From DATFVJ01 sp963851085 (GTDB lineage: Bacteria; Actinomycetota; Actinomycetes; Streptosporangiales; Streptosporangiaceae): a stretch of DNA of 64,000 nucleotides. Below, piece by piece: positions 48,427-58,317 of this stretch. The stretch is taken from the NCBI GenBank assembly GCA_963851085.1, contig CAWKNX010000004.1, positions 404,215 through 468,214 on the forward strand. The letters are read 5' to 3'. The position numbers and the translations under genes are program-made. The notes under the pieces are model-generated. The model ran no database searches and was not told the DNA's origin. It saw only the letters and a program-made list of their open reading frames with translations. Position 1 is the stretch's first letter. Every line of letters starts with the position of its first letter.

Positions 48427-48612
48427 GTGCTCACCGGCAAGGGCGTCACCGCCTGGCGGCGCGCCCTGGCCCACCTGACCTGCGCAACCACCTCCAGCAC
48501 CACACGAACGTCATCACCGGCGGCCCGGCCGCCGGGGCCGCTGCCAGGGCCGGTGGCCACCGAGCTCGTCCACGCCCTGGCCGGGCTCGCCGTCGCGCTG
48601 GCAGGCGCCTGA
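48427..48612 (+). CDS. small reading frame of the recombinase element, copy 1
   Basis: It encodes LTGKGVTAWRRALAHLT and a Pro/Thr-rich tail ending LVHALAGLAVALAGA. The conserved frame extends upstream (ARYEQLHHAALHARATAFPL) without a start codon. See the copy at 55688-56084. It has no known family. Confidence 0.4.
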   Translation: MLTGKGVTAWRRALAHLTCATTSSTTRTSSPAARPPGPLPGPVATELVHALAGLAVALAGA

Positions 48613-48646
48613 CCACCCCTGCAATCCCCCCCGGGAAGGAGTACCC

Positions 48647-50730
48647 GTGTTCACCGATACTGCCGCATCGAAGGTGACAGCCGCCCACCCGTCCAAGACC
48701 GCCTATGCTCTATGTCCGCCAGTCCACGCTCAAGCAGGTGCTCAACAACACCGAGTCCGCGATCCGCCAGTACGACCTGCGCGGCAGAGCGGTCGCGCTC
48801 GGCTGGGCCGGCGCCCAGATCACCGTGATCGACATCGACCAGGGCCACTCCGGCGCCTCCGCCGCCGACCGGGAAGGATTCCAGCAGCTGGTCGCCGAGG
48901 TGTCCCTGGGCCGGGCCGGGATCGTGCTCGGACTGGAATGCTCCCGGCTGGCCCGTAACTCCGCCGACTGGCACCAGCTCCTCGAGCTCTGCGGCCTGAC
49001 CGGCACCCTCATCTGCGACGAAGACGGCCTCTACGATCCGCGAAACTTTAACGATCGCCTGCTTTTGGGCATGAAAGGGCATAAGAAGCTGAGCTCCATT
49101 TCATCAGGGCCCGGCTGCGCGGCGGGATCCTGTCCAAGGCCCGCCGCGGCGAGCTCATCACCCCGCTGCCGGTCGGGCTGGTCTACGACGCCGCCGGCCA
49201 CATCATCCCCGGCCCCGACACCGCCGTCCGCGGCGCGCTCGCCCACCTGTTCGCCACCTTCGAGGCGACCGGGTCCGCGTCGGCATGCGTCAAGGCGTTC
49301 AACGCCGCCGGCCTGTGTTTCCCCTGGCGGCATCTGAAGGGGCCCCGCAAAGGGGAGATCGACTGGAAACCGCTGCAGCATCACACCGTGCTGCGGGTCC
49401 TGCACAACCCTCGCTATGCCGGCTGCTTCACCTATGGCCGGCACCGTTACCACCAGCAGCCCGGCGGGAAAATGACGTCGCGGCTGCTGCCCCGCGAAGA
49501 ATGGATCTCCTTCATCCCCGGCGTCCACCCCGGATACATCACCCTGGGCCAGTACGACGCCAACCGCGACCGCCTGACCGCCAACGCCGCCGCCCACGGC
49601 CGTGACCGCGTCACCGGACCGCCCCGGGAAGGAACGGCACTGCTGCAGGGCATCATCATCTGCGGCCGCTGCGGCGGCCGCATGACCGTCCGCTACCACC
49701 AGCGCGGCGACCAGGATCTGCCCACCTACGTCTGCCAGCGCGACGGCATCGCCAACGGGCACCGGATCTGCACCACGATCCCTGGTCACAGCCCCGGCGA
49801 ACGCATCGGCACGCTGCTCATCCAGACCCTCACCCCGCTCACCATCGAAGCCGCCCTCACCGTCCAGGCCGAACTCCAGCACCGGGCCGACGAGGCTGAC
49901 GCGCTGCGCGCAGCCCACGCCGGACGCGCCCGCTACCACGCCGACCTGGCCCGCCGCCGCTACCTCGCCGCCGGCCCCGCCAACCGGCTCGTCGCCGGTC
50001 ACCCTCGAAGCCGACTGGAACACTTCCCTGCGCGCCCAGAACGAGGCCCAGGAAGCCTACGACAACGCCAGCCAGCAACACCTCCGGCAGCTCACCGATG
50101 CGCAGAAGGCCCGGATCCAGCAGCTGGTTACCGACCTGCCCGCGATCTGGAACGACCCCCTCACCCCGGCCAGGGAACGTAAGCGCATCGCCCGGCTACT
50201 GCTCACCGACGTCACGGCGGCCAGAACCAGCGACACCATCACCGCGCACATCCGCCTGGCCGGCGGACAGGACCACACCCTGCGCCTCCCGATACCTCAA
50301 TCGGCCTGGGAGCTCCGCCAGACCTCCCCGCAGGTCGTCGCGGCGGCCGGTGAACTGCCCGGCCACCACACCCACGCCCAGATCGCTGACATCCTCAACA
50401 CCCGCGGCATGGTCAGCGGCGAGGGACGCCCCTTCCACCGCCTGATGATCATGCGCATCCGCGACCACTACCAGCTGCGCAACCACGAACAGCGGCTGCA
50501 CGACCGAGGCCTGCTCACCCTGCATGAGATGGCCGGCCGCCTCGGCGTGTCCACCTCCACCGTCAAAAGTGGCTCCACACCGGGATTGTCAGCGGCCAGT
50601 GCCACAACGACAAAGGACAGGTCCTCTACGACCCGCCCGGCCCCAACCCGCCAACCCCCCACCACGGCCTGCCACGGCTCACCGACCGGCGACCTGCACA
50701 AACACCAGCCACCAACGAATCAACCAATGA
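48647..50730 (+). pseudogene. large serine recombinase, copy 1, several frameshifts
   Basis: It is collinear with the intact gene at 56137. It starts at a GTG (VFTDTAASKVTAAHPSKTA). Frameshifts near 48700, 49085, 49998 and 50572 split it. The pieces include YVRQSTLKQVLNNTESAIRQ (catalytic Ser), LECSRLARNSADWHQLLELC, FPWRHLKGPRKGEIDWKPL, ICGRCGGRMTVRYHQRGDQD (zinc ribbon) and LTLHEMAGRLGVSTSTVK (C-terminal HTH). It cannot make a full-length enzyme. Confidence 0.85.
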
Positions 50731-50752
50731 GGTGCAGTATGCAACCCGAGGT

Positions 50753-50870
50753 TTCGCCCTTGGACAGTGCGCCGGGATCTTGAGCGGTTCGATGCCTTCG
50801 CTGGTGAACACCGCGTCGAAGCGGCGCGGCTCGGGCAACCGGCAATCGCCCACGAGTGCTGGGCCTGCCC
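50753..50870 (-). pseudogene. 5' half of the transposase split by copy 1 (remnant)
   Basis: On the minus strand the frame reads RFDAVFTSEGIEPLKIPAHC and PRA up to the junction, then element sequence (KPRVAYCTS). Together with 43250-43507 it restores the motif PRANALAERW. Upstream of the Arg the gene is no longer readable. Confidence 0.7.
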
Positions 50871-51281
50871 AGGCCCGAGACACCAAGATCGGCTCCTCTC
50901 AAGATCGGCTCCCACATGGCTCCCAAAGTAGGGCACCAAAGGATGGAAGATGCGATCCGCGCGGTCAACACGTCGCTGACCTGGAGGTTCAGGGTGGAGC
51001 TGAAGGGATTTGACCCCGACCCCCTCGATCCGAACTAGCAGCAGGGCGGCCGGTGGGAGCCGTCTGTGCAGGTCGGCACCCTACAGCGGTGGGCCGTGGT
51101 CGCCTCGACTCAGCAGGGTTGCTGTCCTTCGGTGCTGTACGGCGGTGGTTGGATGGTGGGAGAGGCCAAGGTCCTCCTGGGCGTTAGAAACGGCGCAAAA
51201 GATCACCGCGGCCGTTAGGTACGTGTGAATAGCCGTGACCCGGCGCGGCGGCGAGGTTCACCGGTGAAGGGGGCGCTGTCA
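50871..51281. other. about 410 bases without a supported gene
   Basis: A short plus-strand frame ends at 51038 (MEDAIRAVNTSLTWRFRVEL) but has no family. Nothing is called. Confidence 0.3.
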
Positions 51282-51485
51282 ATGTTGGCACGCGACGACT
51301 TGGACGCACTCTGCGCGGACCTGATGGCCGCCGACGACGCGGCCGACGCGCAGAAGCTCGCCGCTATCGCATGGCGGCTGTACGGCGAAGCCGGTATCGA
51401 TGAAGCCGAGATCGACCGGCTCCACGCCGTGCTGCGGTCCCGGTCAGGCGCGGGCGGTGACTGTCGCCGAGATGGACCTGTCTGA
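51282..51485 (+). CDS. hypothetical small acidic protein
   Basis: About 67 residues beginning MLARDDLDALCADLMAADDA and continuing QKLAAIAWRLYGEAGIDEAE. It is mostly helical and acidic, then Arg/Gly-rich at the end. A longer GTG start at 51225 is possible. No family is recognised; the helical repeat-like start may suit a small regulator. Confidence 0.4.
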   Translation: MLARDDLDALCADLMAADDAADAQKLAAIAWRLYGEAGIDEAEIDRLHAVLRSRSGAGGDCRRDGPV

Positions 51486-51798
51486 ACTCGACGATACGTT
51501 CCTCCGGGTGGGTCCGTGAGGCCTGTGATGTCGGCTAGCGCAGCCTCATGCTGACGTTTGGGCGCCGAGCTTGGCATTGCCCAGTCCTGGCCATCCTCCC
51601 GGCAGTACAGCCTCCGCCGGCGCGGCCCTCTCACAGGACAGGGTAGTTCTCCGGCCGCTCCTTAATGCCTGCGCACCTATGGCCGCAAGTTGCGCAGGGC
51701 GGGCAGTCGCTCGCAGGTGCTTGCCAAGCCCGGCAGCAGGCCCGCCCGGCTGAATATCCGCAGCTCCGCCCATGGTGGCGGAGCGGACAGGAGCATGG
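51486..51798. other. short stretch without a supported gene
   Basis: Nothing is recognised. The ribosome-binding site ACAGGAG of the next gene lies at its end. Confidence 0.3.
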
Positions 51799-52110
51799 AT
51801 GTCATCGCCCTCGCAGCCAGCGCACCTCAGTAACCATCAGCGCAACACGCTGCGCCAGATCTTCCAGCATCCCGCGGGCCACAACATCGAGTGGCGTGCC
51901 GTGCTGTCGCTGCTGGAGGCAGTCGGCTCAGCCGAGGAACAGCACGGCGGCAAGGTCGCCGTGACCATCGGGTCCGAGACCGAATACTTCGACCCGCCCC
52001 CCCACAAGGACATCGACACCCAGGCAGTTGTCAACCTGCGCCGGATGCTGACCAAGACCGGCTACGGAGCCGACGCTGCGGATGCCGGAGCCAACGGCCG
52101 GGAGGCCTGA
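51799..52110 (+). CDS. conserved hypothetical (possible HicA-like small protein)
   Basis: About 103 residues starting MSSPSQPAHLSNHQRNTLRQ and continuing IFQHPAGHNIEWRAVLSLLE, AVGSAEEQHGGKVAVTIGSE, TEYFDPPPHKDIDTQAVVNL. The order helix, strands and a His (PHKDID) resembles small dsRBD-fold proteins such as HicA, and relatives are common in actinomycetes. I saw no partner antitoxin directly next to it, so the toxin reading is a guess. Confidence 0.5.
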   Translation: MSSPSQPAHLSNHQRNTLRQIFQHPAGHNIEWRAVLSLLEAVGSAEEQHGGKVAVTIGSETEYFDPPPHKDIDTQAVVNLRRMLTKTGYGADAADAGANGREA

Positions 52111-52204
52111 CCATTCCCATCGAGGAGGTCTTCGCCGACGTCCAGGCCGACGCGCTGTACGAACTGATCCACGCCGTGCTGGGCACCTACGGTCCAGGTC
52201 CTGG

Positions 52205-52345
52205 TGCCAAAGCAGAGGCCGTCAGGGTACATGGCCGAGCCAGGTGGCTCGATGATCCGTTTCACCGTGCGGCGGTCGATCTTGAGTTCGTGGGCTATCG
52301 GGCGCTGGCTGCGGCCCGCGCGGTGCCACGCCTGTACTGTCTGCT
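52205..52345 (-). pseudogene. transposase HTH fragment (IS21-like)
   Basis: On the minus strand the frame reads ALEQTVQAWHRAGRSQRPIA and HELKIDRRTVKRIIEPP, a homeodomain-like HTH as in IstA-type transposases. No catalytic part follows. It is a scar. Confidence 0.45.
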
Positions 52346-52937
52346 CGAGGGCTGGCGCTGGTGCCGGTGCGGGTGGTCGTCGTGTTCCACCAGCGGCGCG
52401 GGCTGGCTCTTGGTCACGTCGGGGAGCGCTTTACGGTGGCCCGGTGCTCCGGCTCTGATGAGGGGCGCAAGCAGTTCGAAGGAGGCGACCAGCGCCAGGG
52501 CTGGCCACGCGCTGGCCAGGGCGCCGGTTGGGCCGTGCCCGAGGCCGCCGGATCGGGAGCCGATTGTGGGTCGAGGCGTGGAATGGGCTCGCGCCGTTCG
52601 GCGCCAGCGCCGAACCGGCCGTGCGGATGGCTCGGGTACCGCCACTTAGCGACGTAGCGGTCCCGTGTCTGGCGCCGGCGGGGCGGTATCGTCAGCCGGT
52701 ACCGGACAGGCCGAGCCGGCTGCCCTTTGCATATCTCGATCGTCCCTGCGCACGGCGATTTTGACGCACCGCTATGGGACGTCCTGATCAGAGCCGAACG
52801 TCCCCGCAGGCCGGGACCATCGACAAGTTCGCGCCGGAACCCGCGCTACTTACGATCCTCATTAGGGAAGTCATCTTCAGCCGTTGCCTGGCGGGGCTGG
52901 GATGACCGGGATCGAGACAGCTTGGGAAGGGGGCGTC
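52346..52937. other. about 590 bases upstream of the acyltransferase
   Basis: A minus-strand piece near 52510-52400 (ASFELLAPLIRAGAPGHRKA) looks coding but is unassigned. The rest holds no gene that I can support. Confidence 0.3.
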
Positions 52938-54390
52938 ATGGACCGCTTGAACACCCTGGACGCTCTGTTCGTCGATGCGGAGGACGAGGACCGGCACACG
53001 TCGATGGCGATCGCGTCGATTGCGGTGTTCGAGGGCCCGTCACCGTCGTATGGCGAGGTCCTCGAATACCTCGGTGGGCGCCTGCCGCTGGTGCCCCGCT
53101 ACCGCCAGAAGCTTCGCACGGTACCTTTTCGGCTCGGGCGACCGGTCTGGGTTGAGGACCCGAACTTCGACCTCCGTTACCACGTCCGGCGAGCCGCGCT
53201 GCCGGCACCTGGGGGGGACCAGCAGCTCAGCCAGCTAGTGGCGTGGGTGATGGCCCAGCGGCTCGAGCGCGATTACCCGCTGTGGGAGTACTGGCTTGTC
53301 GAGGGGCTCTCTGAGGGCCGCTGGGCGCTGATCTCAAAGATGCATCACTGCATGGTCGACGGGGTGACAGCCAGCGACCTGTACCGCGTGATCTACGACA
53401 CGTCCCCCGGACCCTCACCGCCCGCCGTCGATGGCCGGACCGTGAGCCCGGAGCCGTCCGGCCTCTGGCTCGCCGCTCAGGCGGCACTGGACATGGTCCT
53501 GCTTCCGGAGCGGGAAGCCGCCGCGCTGAGCGGCGCTGTGGCCCATCCTGGCCGTGCCGTCCGGCAGACGGCCGACACGGTGCGGGCCATCGCGAAGCTG
53601 GCCCCAGCTCTGTGGCCGGCCACGGGGTCCTCCCTGAGCGGGCCCATCAGCCAGCAACGGCGGTATACCCTGGCCCGGGCGTCGCTCGATGACGTCAAGA
53701 CGATCAAGCGGGAGCTTGGCGGCACCGTCAACGACGTCGTCCTGGCCGCGATCAGCGGCGGCTTCCGTGCGCTCCTGCTCGCCCGCGGCGAGCATCCTGA
53801 ACCGCATATGGTGCCGTCGCTGGTTCCCGTTTCTGTCCGGGGCCCAGCCGAATCTGTCCGGGGCTCAGGCGAGAAGATCTACGAGAACCGGGTGTCGGCG
53901 GTAGTGGCTTATCTGCCCATCCATGTTGCCGACCCGGTTGACCGGCTCGCTGCCGTCCATGACCAGCTGTCGGCGTTGAAGGCGAGCAAGGAAGCGATGG
54001 CCCCGGAGGCGCTGTTTTCCGTGGGCCGTTACACCCCGTTCCCGGTGTTTTCGCGGGGCGCCCGGCTCGTCTACTGGCTGCCCCAACGGGAGATCGTCAC
54101 GGTCACCACCAATATTCCGGGTCCCCGCCAGCCGCTCTACGGGATGGGCCGCCCGGCTCTTGGAGGTCTTCCCCTACGTGCCCATCGCCACGACAGTCCG
54201 TACCGGGGTTGCGATCTTCACCTACTGCGGCAACGTCACCTTCGGGCTCACCGCCGACTACGGAACAAATCCCGACCTCGAGGTCCTGGCCCGTGGCATC
54301 GAAGACGGCTTGTCCGAGCTCCTGAAAGCCGCCCGGCACCGGCATCCGGCCAGCAGCGACGAACGACAGCCAGCCCTGACTCAACCGTGA
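52938..54390 (+). pseudogene. wax ester synthase / diacylglycerol acyltransferase, one frameshift
   Basis: A WS/DGAT-type acyltransferase (triacylglycerol or wax ester formation) of about 484 residues. It opens MDRLNTLDALFVDAEDEDRH and PLVPRYRQKLRTVPFRLGRP. The catalytic HHxxxDG motif is MHHCMVDGVTASDLYRVI. Further conserved parts are GGTVNDVVLAAISGGFRALL, VPVSVRG, ENRVSAVVAYLPIHVADPVD and IVTVTTNIPGPRQPLYGMG. One extra C near 54152 shifts the frame; the end continues in another frame as LLEVFPYVPIATTVRTGVAI and FGLTADYGTNPDLEVLARGI. Apart from this indel it is complete. Confidence 0.85.
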
Positions 54391-54452
54391 GCCAGGCCTG
54401 TACCGATCCAAATCCCGTGATGGGGCCGTGGCCTGCATGCTTGCAGCATCGG

Positions 54453-54704
54453 CTAGGCCGCTCGGGTGTACTCGTTGATGACGCCTCCGAGGACCTTGCG
54501 GCGGCGGATCCCGGTGCCTGGCGGGACGGCGACTGGCTCGTCAAGAGCCGGGGGAAGCTGGCTCCGGGATTGGTGGGGCCGGTGATCGTTATAGTGCGCC
54601 GCGTACTCGGACAGCACGGCACCCGCGTGCCGCTGACTCTAGATCAGCAGCCGGTCAGTGCGCTCTGTCCTGGTAGTCCGCACGAACCTCTCGGCGAAGC
54701 AATT
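54453..54704 (-). pseudogene. 3' half of an integrase-core transposase split by recombinase element copy 2
   Basis: From the junction leftward the minus strand encodes NCFAERFVRTTRTERTDRLL, a stop (TAG), then SQRHAGAVLSEYAAHYNDHR, PHQSRSQLPPALDEP and GGVINEYTRAA. It is the C-terminal part of a DDE transposase close to that at 22563. The internal stop means that the host IS was already inactive or has decayed since. Confidence 0.8.
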
Positions 54705-54718
54705 GGACCGCATCGTCA

Positions 54719-55036
54719 ATGACACCCCATCCCGATGACCGGTACCGACGTGTGCGGGTGACGCACCCGTTCCACCCGCTGTCCGGCCGGGACTTCGAGT
54801 TCGTCGCGTACCGCCAGAACTGGGGTGAGGACCGGGTCCACCTGCATGATGAGGACGGTGAGCTGTTCTCGCTTCCTGCCGGGTGGACCGACGTCGTGCC
54901 CGCCGATCCGTTCGCGGTCATCGCGGATGGCCGGTGCCCGTTCACCATCGATGGCCTGCTGGCGCTGGCGGACCTGACCGGCCGGCTGCGGTCTCTGCCG
55001 GCAGGTGATGCGGCTGTCAAGAAGATTATGCCGTGA
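54719..55036 (+). CDS. DUF5372 protein of the recombinase element
   Basis: A 105-residue protein of unknown function that starts 14 bases inside the element. It opens MTPHPDDRYRRVRVTHPFHP and continues LSGRDFEFVAYRQNWGEDRV, LHDEDGELFSLPAGWTDVVP, DGRCPFTIDGLLALADLTGR. The small beta-rich core (HPLSGREF...NWGEDRV) is conserved in many actinobacterial genomes, often near recombinases and transposases. The initial 12 residues lie close to the attachment site and vary between copies. Confidence 0.75.
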   Translation: MTPHPDDRYRRVRVTHPFHPLSGRDFEFVAYRQNWGEDRVHLHDEDGELFSLPAGWTDVVPADPFAVIADGRCPFTIDGLLALADLTGRLRSLPAGDAAVKKIMP

Positions 55037-55210
55037 ACGTCAAGAGGATTACGCCGGGCGTTCTTGTCGGCATTGCTCCACCAGAGCTAGGCCGCAGGAG
55101 ATTTCTGGCTATTTTCCTGGTCTTCTCACGCTCTCTGCGGCGTGCCGTGATGAAAACCTCTCTCAAGGTCGGCATAATTACCATGACGATCGTATTGACT
55201 GGGAGGCGGC

Positions 55211-55687
55211 ATGGCCCCGCGAGGATCACCGGAGGACCCGAAGGTGACGGCGCTGCGCGAGTCGCGGTGCCTGAACCCCCACCCCGAGCAGGTCACCGAC
55301 GAGACGTTCCGTTCCGAAGAGTTCTTCGACGCCCGCGACGCGGTGCAGGTCAAGTACGAGATGGTGCGCCGCGTCCGCGTGGACGGCGCGCCGGTCACCG
55401 CGACAGCGGCGGCGTTCGGGTACTCCCGGCCGTCGTACTACCAGGCCGCTGCTGCGCTGGCAGAGTCCGGGCTGGACGGCCTGGTGCCGGCCAGGCCCGG
55501 GCCCCGCGGCGGCCACAAGCTCACCGAGCAGGTCCTGGCCTGGGCCGAACAGCAGCTGGCGGCCGATCCGGCGCTGAAGCCGTCCGGCCTGGCCGGTCCC
55601 ATCGCCGAGGAGTTCGGCGTGCACGTGCACCCCCGGTCGGTCGAGCGAGCGCTGGCCCGCCGGCGGGAGCATTCCAAAAGCCGCTGA
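55211..55687 (+). CDS. helix-turn-helix protein of the recombinase element, copy 2
   Basis: A 158-residue HTH protein, about 85-90% identical to copy 1 by eye. The start MAPRGSSEDP-like (here MAPRGSPEDPKVTALRESRC) follows GGGAGGCGGC. The HTH parts are TATAAAFGYSRPSYYQAAAA and PIAEEFGVHVHPRSVERALA. It ends RRREHSKSR. The next conserved reading frame overlaps this end in the +1 frame without a start codon of its own. The upstream 174 bases are non-coding and relatively AT-rich and probably hold the promoter. Confidence 0.78.
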   Translation: MAPRGSPEDPKVTALRESRCLNPHPEQVTDETFRSEEFFDARDAVQVKYEMVRRVRVDGAPVTATAAAFGYSRPSYYQAAAALAESGLDGLVPARPGPRGGHKLTEQVLAWAEQQLAADPALKPSGLAGPIAEEFGVHVHPRSVERALARRREHSKSR

Positions 55688-56084
55688 CCTGCCCGCCCCC
55701 GAGCGCGGGAAGGAGGAGAACCCGTCCCTGTCCCTGCGACCCTCACCTGGCCGCGCGGCTGCTGAACCAGGCCCGTCACCCCCGGGCCCGGATGCCGGCC
55801 AGGCTCATGTTCCCGGCGGCGGGCTGGATGCCCGCTACGAGCAGCTGCGTCATGCTGCCCTGCACGAACGCGCGAGCGCGTTCCCGCTCGGCCTCGGCGT
55901 GCTCACCGGCAAGGGCGTCACCGCCTGGCGGCGCGCCCTGGCCCACCTGACCAGCGCACCCACCACCAGTACCACACGACCCTCAGCACCGGCGACCCGG
56001 CCGCCGGGGCCGCTGCCGGGGCCGGTGACCACCGAGCTCGTCCACGCCCTGGCCGGGCTCGCCGTCGCCCTGGCCGGCACCTGA
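55688..56084 (+). CDS. small reading frame between HTH and recombinase, no obvious start
   Basis: In the frame ending at 56084 the sequence reads LDARYEQLRHAALHERASAF, PLGLGVLTGKGVTAWRRALA and a Pro/Thr-rich tail ending VHALAGLAVALAGT. Comparison with copy 1 shows mainly synonymous changes in the first of these segments, so it is (or was) translated. There is no ATG or GTG before 55899, and the frame is open back into the HTH gene. It could be made by a +1 frameshift near TCCAAAAGC at the HTH end, or from a non-standard start. The role is unknown. Confidence 0.45.
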
Positions 56085-56136
56085 TCCCGTCCTCTCGCCA
56101 CGAGTCCCGCCCCGCAGGGGCGGGGAAGGAGCACCC

Positions 56137-58218
56137 GTGCTCGCCGACACCGCCTCCTCGAAGGTGACCGCCGCCCATCTCGCCAGGACCGCCCTGCTCT
56201 ATGTCCGCCAGTCCAGCCTCAAGCAGGTCCTGCACAACACCGAGTCCGCGATCCGCCAGTACGACCTGCGCGGCAAGGCGATCGCGCTGGGCTGGGCCGC
56301 CGGCCAGATCACCGTGATCGACATCGACCAGGGCCAGTCCGGCGCCTCGGCTGCCGACCGGGAAGGATTCCAGCAGCTGGTCGCCGAGGTCTCCCTCGGC
56401 CGGGCCGGGATCGTGCTGGGCCTGGAATGCTCCCGGCTGGCCCGCAACTCCGCCGACTGGCACCAGCTCCTCGAGCTCTGCGCCATGACCGGCACCCTGA
56501 TCTGCGACGAAGACGGCCTTTATGACCCCCGGAACTTCAACGACCGGCTCCTGCTGGGCATGAAGGGCCAGATGTCGGAGGCAGAACTGCATTTCATCAA
56601 GGCCCGGCTGCGCGGCGGGATCTTGCCAAAGGCCCGCCGCGGTGAGCTGATCACCCCGCTGCCGGTCGGCCTGGTCTACGACGCCGCCGGACACGTCATC
56701 CCCGACCCCGACACCGCTGTCCGGGGCGCCGTCGCGCACCTGTTCACCACCTTCGAAGCGACCGGGTCAGCCAGCGCCTGCGTGAAAGCGTTCAACACCG
56801 CAGGCCTGTCCTTCCCCTGGCGGCACCGGGCCGGGCCCCGCAAGGGCGAGATCGACTGGAAACCACTGGCCCACCACGTCGTGCTGCGGATCTTGCACAA
56901 CCCCCGCTACGCCGGCGCGTTCACCTTCGGCCGGCACCGCGACATCAAGCTCCCCGGCGGGAAACTGTCCCGCACCGCGCTGCCGCGGGAGGAATGGATC
57001 TCCTTCATCCCCGGCGCCCACCCCGGATACATCACCCTGGACCAGTACGACGCCAACCGAGCCCGCCTGGCAGCTAACGCTGCCGCGCACGGCGCAGACC
57101 GGGCAGCCGGGCCGCCCCGCGAAGGCCCCGCGCTGCTCCAGGGCATCATCATCTGCGGGACCTGCGGGCTGCGCATGACCGTCCGCTACCACCAGCGCGG
57201 CGATCAGGAAGTCCCTACCTACATGTGCCAGCGCGACGGCATCTCGCACGGCCGCCGGATCTGCCAGGCCGTTCCCGGCGCCGGCCTCGACCAGCAGATC
57301 GGGCAGCTACTCATCGACACCCTCACCCCGCTGGCCGCCGAGGCAGCCCTCACCGTCCAGGCCGAGCTCCAGCACCGTGCCGACGAAGCCGATGCGCTGC
57401 GCGCCGCCCACGTCGAACGCGCCCGCTACCACGCCGACCTGGCCCGCCGCCGCTACCTCGCCGCCGACCCCGCCAACCGCCTCGTCGCAGACACCCTCGA
57501 AGCCGACTGGAACACCGCCCTGCGCGCCCTCAGCCAGGCCCAGGACACCCACGAGCAGGCCCGCAAGCACGACACCAGGCAGCTCACCGACGCGCAGAAA
57601 ACCCGGATCCGCCAGCTGGTCACCGACCTGCCCGCGATCTGGGACGACCCCGCCACCCCCGCCCGCGAACGCAAGCGCATCGCCCGGCTGCTGCTCACCG
57701 ACGTCACCATCACCCGGACCCGCGACACCATCACCGCGCACGTCCGCCTGCCCGCAGGCCAGCACACCACCCTCACCCTGCCCATCCCGCCGAACGCCGC
57801 GCAACTCCGCAAAACCCCCGCCGCCGCCGTCACCGCCGTCGATGAGCTCCTCGATCACCACACCCACGCCCAGATCGCCGGCATCCTCAACGACCGCGGC
57901 CTGACCAGCGGCGAAGGCCGCCCCTTCCACCGCCTCATCATCCGCAACATCCGCGACGAATACGGACTGCGCAGCCGCGAACAGCGACTCCGTGACGCCG
58001 GCATGCTCACCCTCACCCAGATGGCCGGCCGCCTGGGGGTGCCCGCCAAAACCGTCAAGATCTGGTACCACGCCGGGCTCATCACCGGCCACCCCTACAA
58101 CGACAAGGGCCAGTGCCTCTACCCGCCGCCCGGCCCCAACCCGCCAGCCCGGGCACAAGGACGCAAACTCAGCGAACGACGCCCCGCCCGCCCCGCCACT
58201 CCCGCAGACGACGCGTGA
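56137..58218 (+). CDS. large serine recombinase, intact
   Basis: A 693-residue integrase starting at a GTG after GGGGAAGGAGCACCC. Residues 20-160 are the resolvase domain with the nucleophile Ser in LLYVRQSSLKQV and the Arg-rich LECSRLARNSADWHQLLELC. Next is the recombinase domain (PLPVGLVYDAAGHVIPDPDT, FPWRHRAGPRKGEIDWKPL, LRILHNPRYAGAFTFGRHRD). A zinc ribbon follows (ICGTCGLRMTVRYHQRGDQE, then MCQRDGISHGRRIC), then a coiled coil (AELQHRADEADALRAAHVER). The C-terminal HTH is LTLTQMAGRLGVPAKTVKIW. It should catalyse excision and integration at the element ends. It is the last gene of the element, 100 bases before the right attachment site. Confidence 0.92.
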   Translation: MLADTASSKVTAAHLARTALLYVRQSSLKQVLHNTESAIRQYDLRGKAIALGWAAGQITVIDIDQGQSGASAADREGFQQLVAEVSLGRAGIVLGLECSRLARNSADWHQLLELCAMTGTLICDEDGLYDPRNFNDRLLLGMKGQMSEAELHFIKARLRGGILPKARRGELITPLPVGLVYDAAGHVIPDPDTAVRGAVAHLFTTFEATGSASACVKAFNTAGLSFPWRHRAGPRKGEIDWKPLAHHVVLRILHNPRYAGAFTFGRHRDIKLPGGKLSRTALPREEWISFIPGAHPGYITLDQYDANRARLAANAAAHGADRAAGPPREGPALLQGIIICGTCGLRMTVRYHQRGDQEVPTYMCQRDGISHGRRICQAVPGAGLDQQIGQLLIDTLTPLAAEAALTVQAELQHRADEADALRAAHVERARYHADLARRRYLAADPANRLVADTLEADWNTALRALSQAQDTHEQARKHDTRQLTDAQKTRIRQLVTDLPAIWDDPATPARERKRIARLLLTDVTITRTRDTITAHVRLPAGQHTTLTLPIPPNAAQLRKTPAAAVTAVDELLDHHTHAQIAGILNDRGLTSGEGRPFHRLIIRNIRDEYGLRSREQRLRDAGMLTLTQMAGRLGVPAKTVKIWYHAGLITGHPYNDKGQCLYPPPGPNPPARAQGRKLSERRPARPATPADDA

Positions 58219-58317
58219 ACCCGCCGGAAATGTCGGACCCCACCGCTACTGTCTCCACCACGACAACAACACGACAGCCCGCATCGACTCGACGAGGTGC
58301 AGTATGCAACCCGAGGT

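Larger units (their letters stand above)
43506..50754 (+). mobile_element. serine-recombinase element, copy 1, disrupted by IS110 and IS1182
   Basis: This copy has the same ends as copy 2 (54703-58319): left TTGGACCAGGTCGTCAACTA at 43506, right GCAACCCGAGGTTTCG ending at 50755. It lies in the same codon of a related transposase gene. In order it holds a dead DUF5372 gene, an HTH gene, an insertion of about 3.7 kb (IS110 and IS1182, 44480-48207), a small reading frame and a recombinase with several frameshifts. Removing the insertion restores collinearity with copy 2. It is not autonomous. Confidence 0.8.

Noticed and set aside
51799..52110. a HicAB toxin-antitoxin pair
   Set aside because: The small protein is only loosely HicA-like, and I found no HicB-like partner adjacent in an intact frame.
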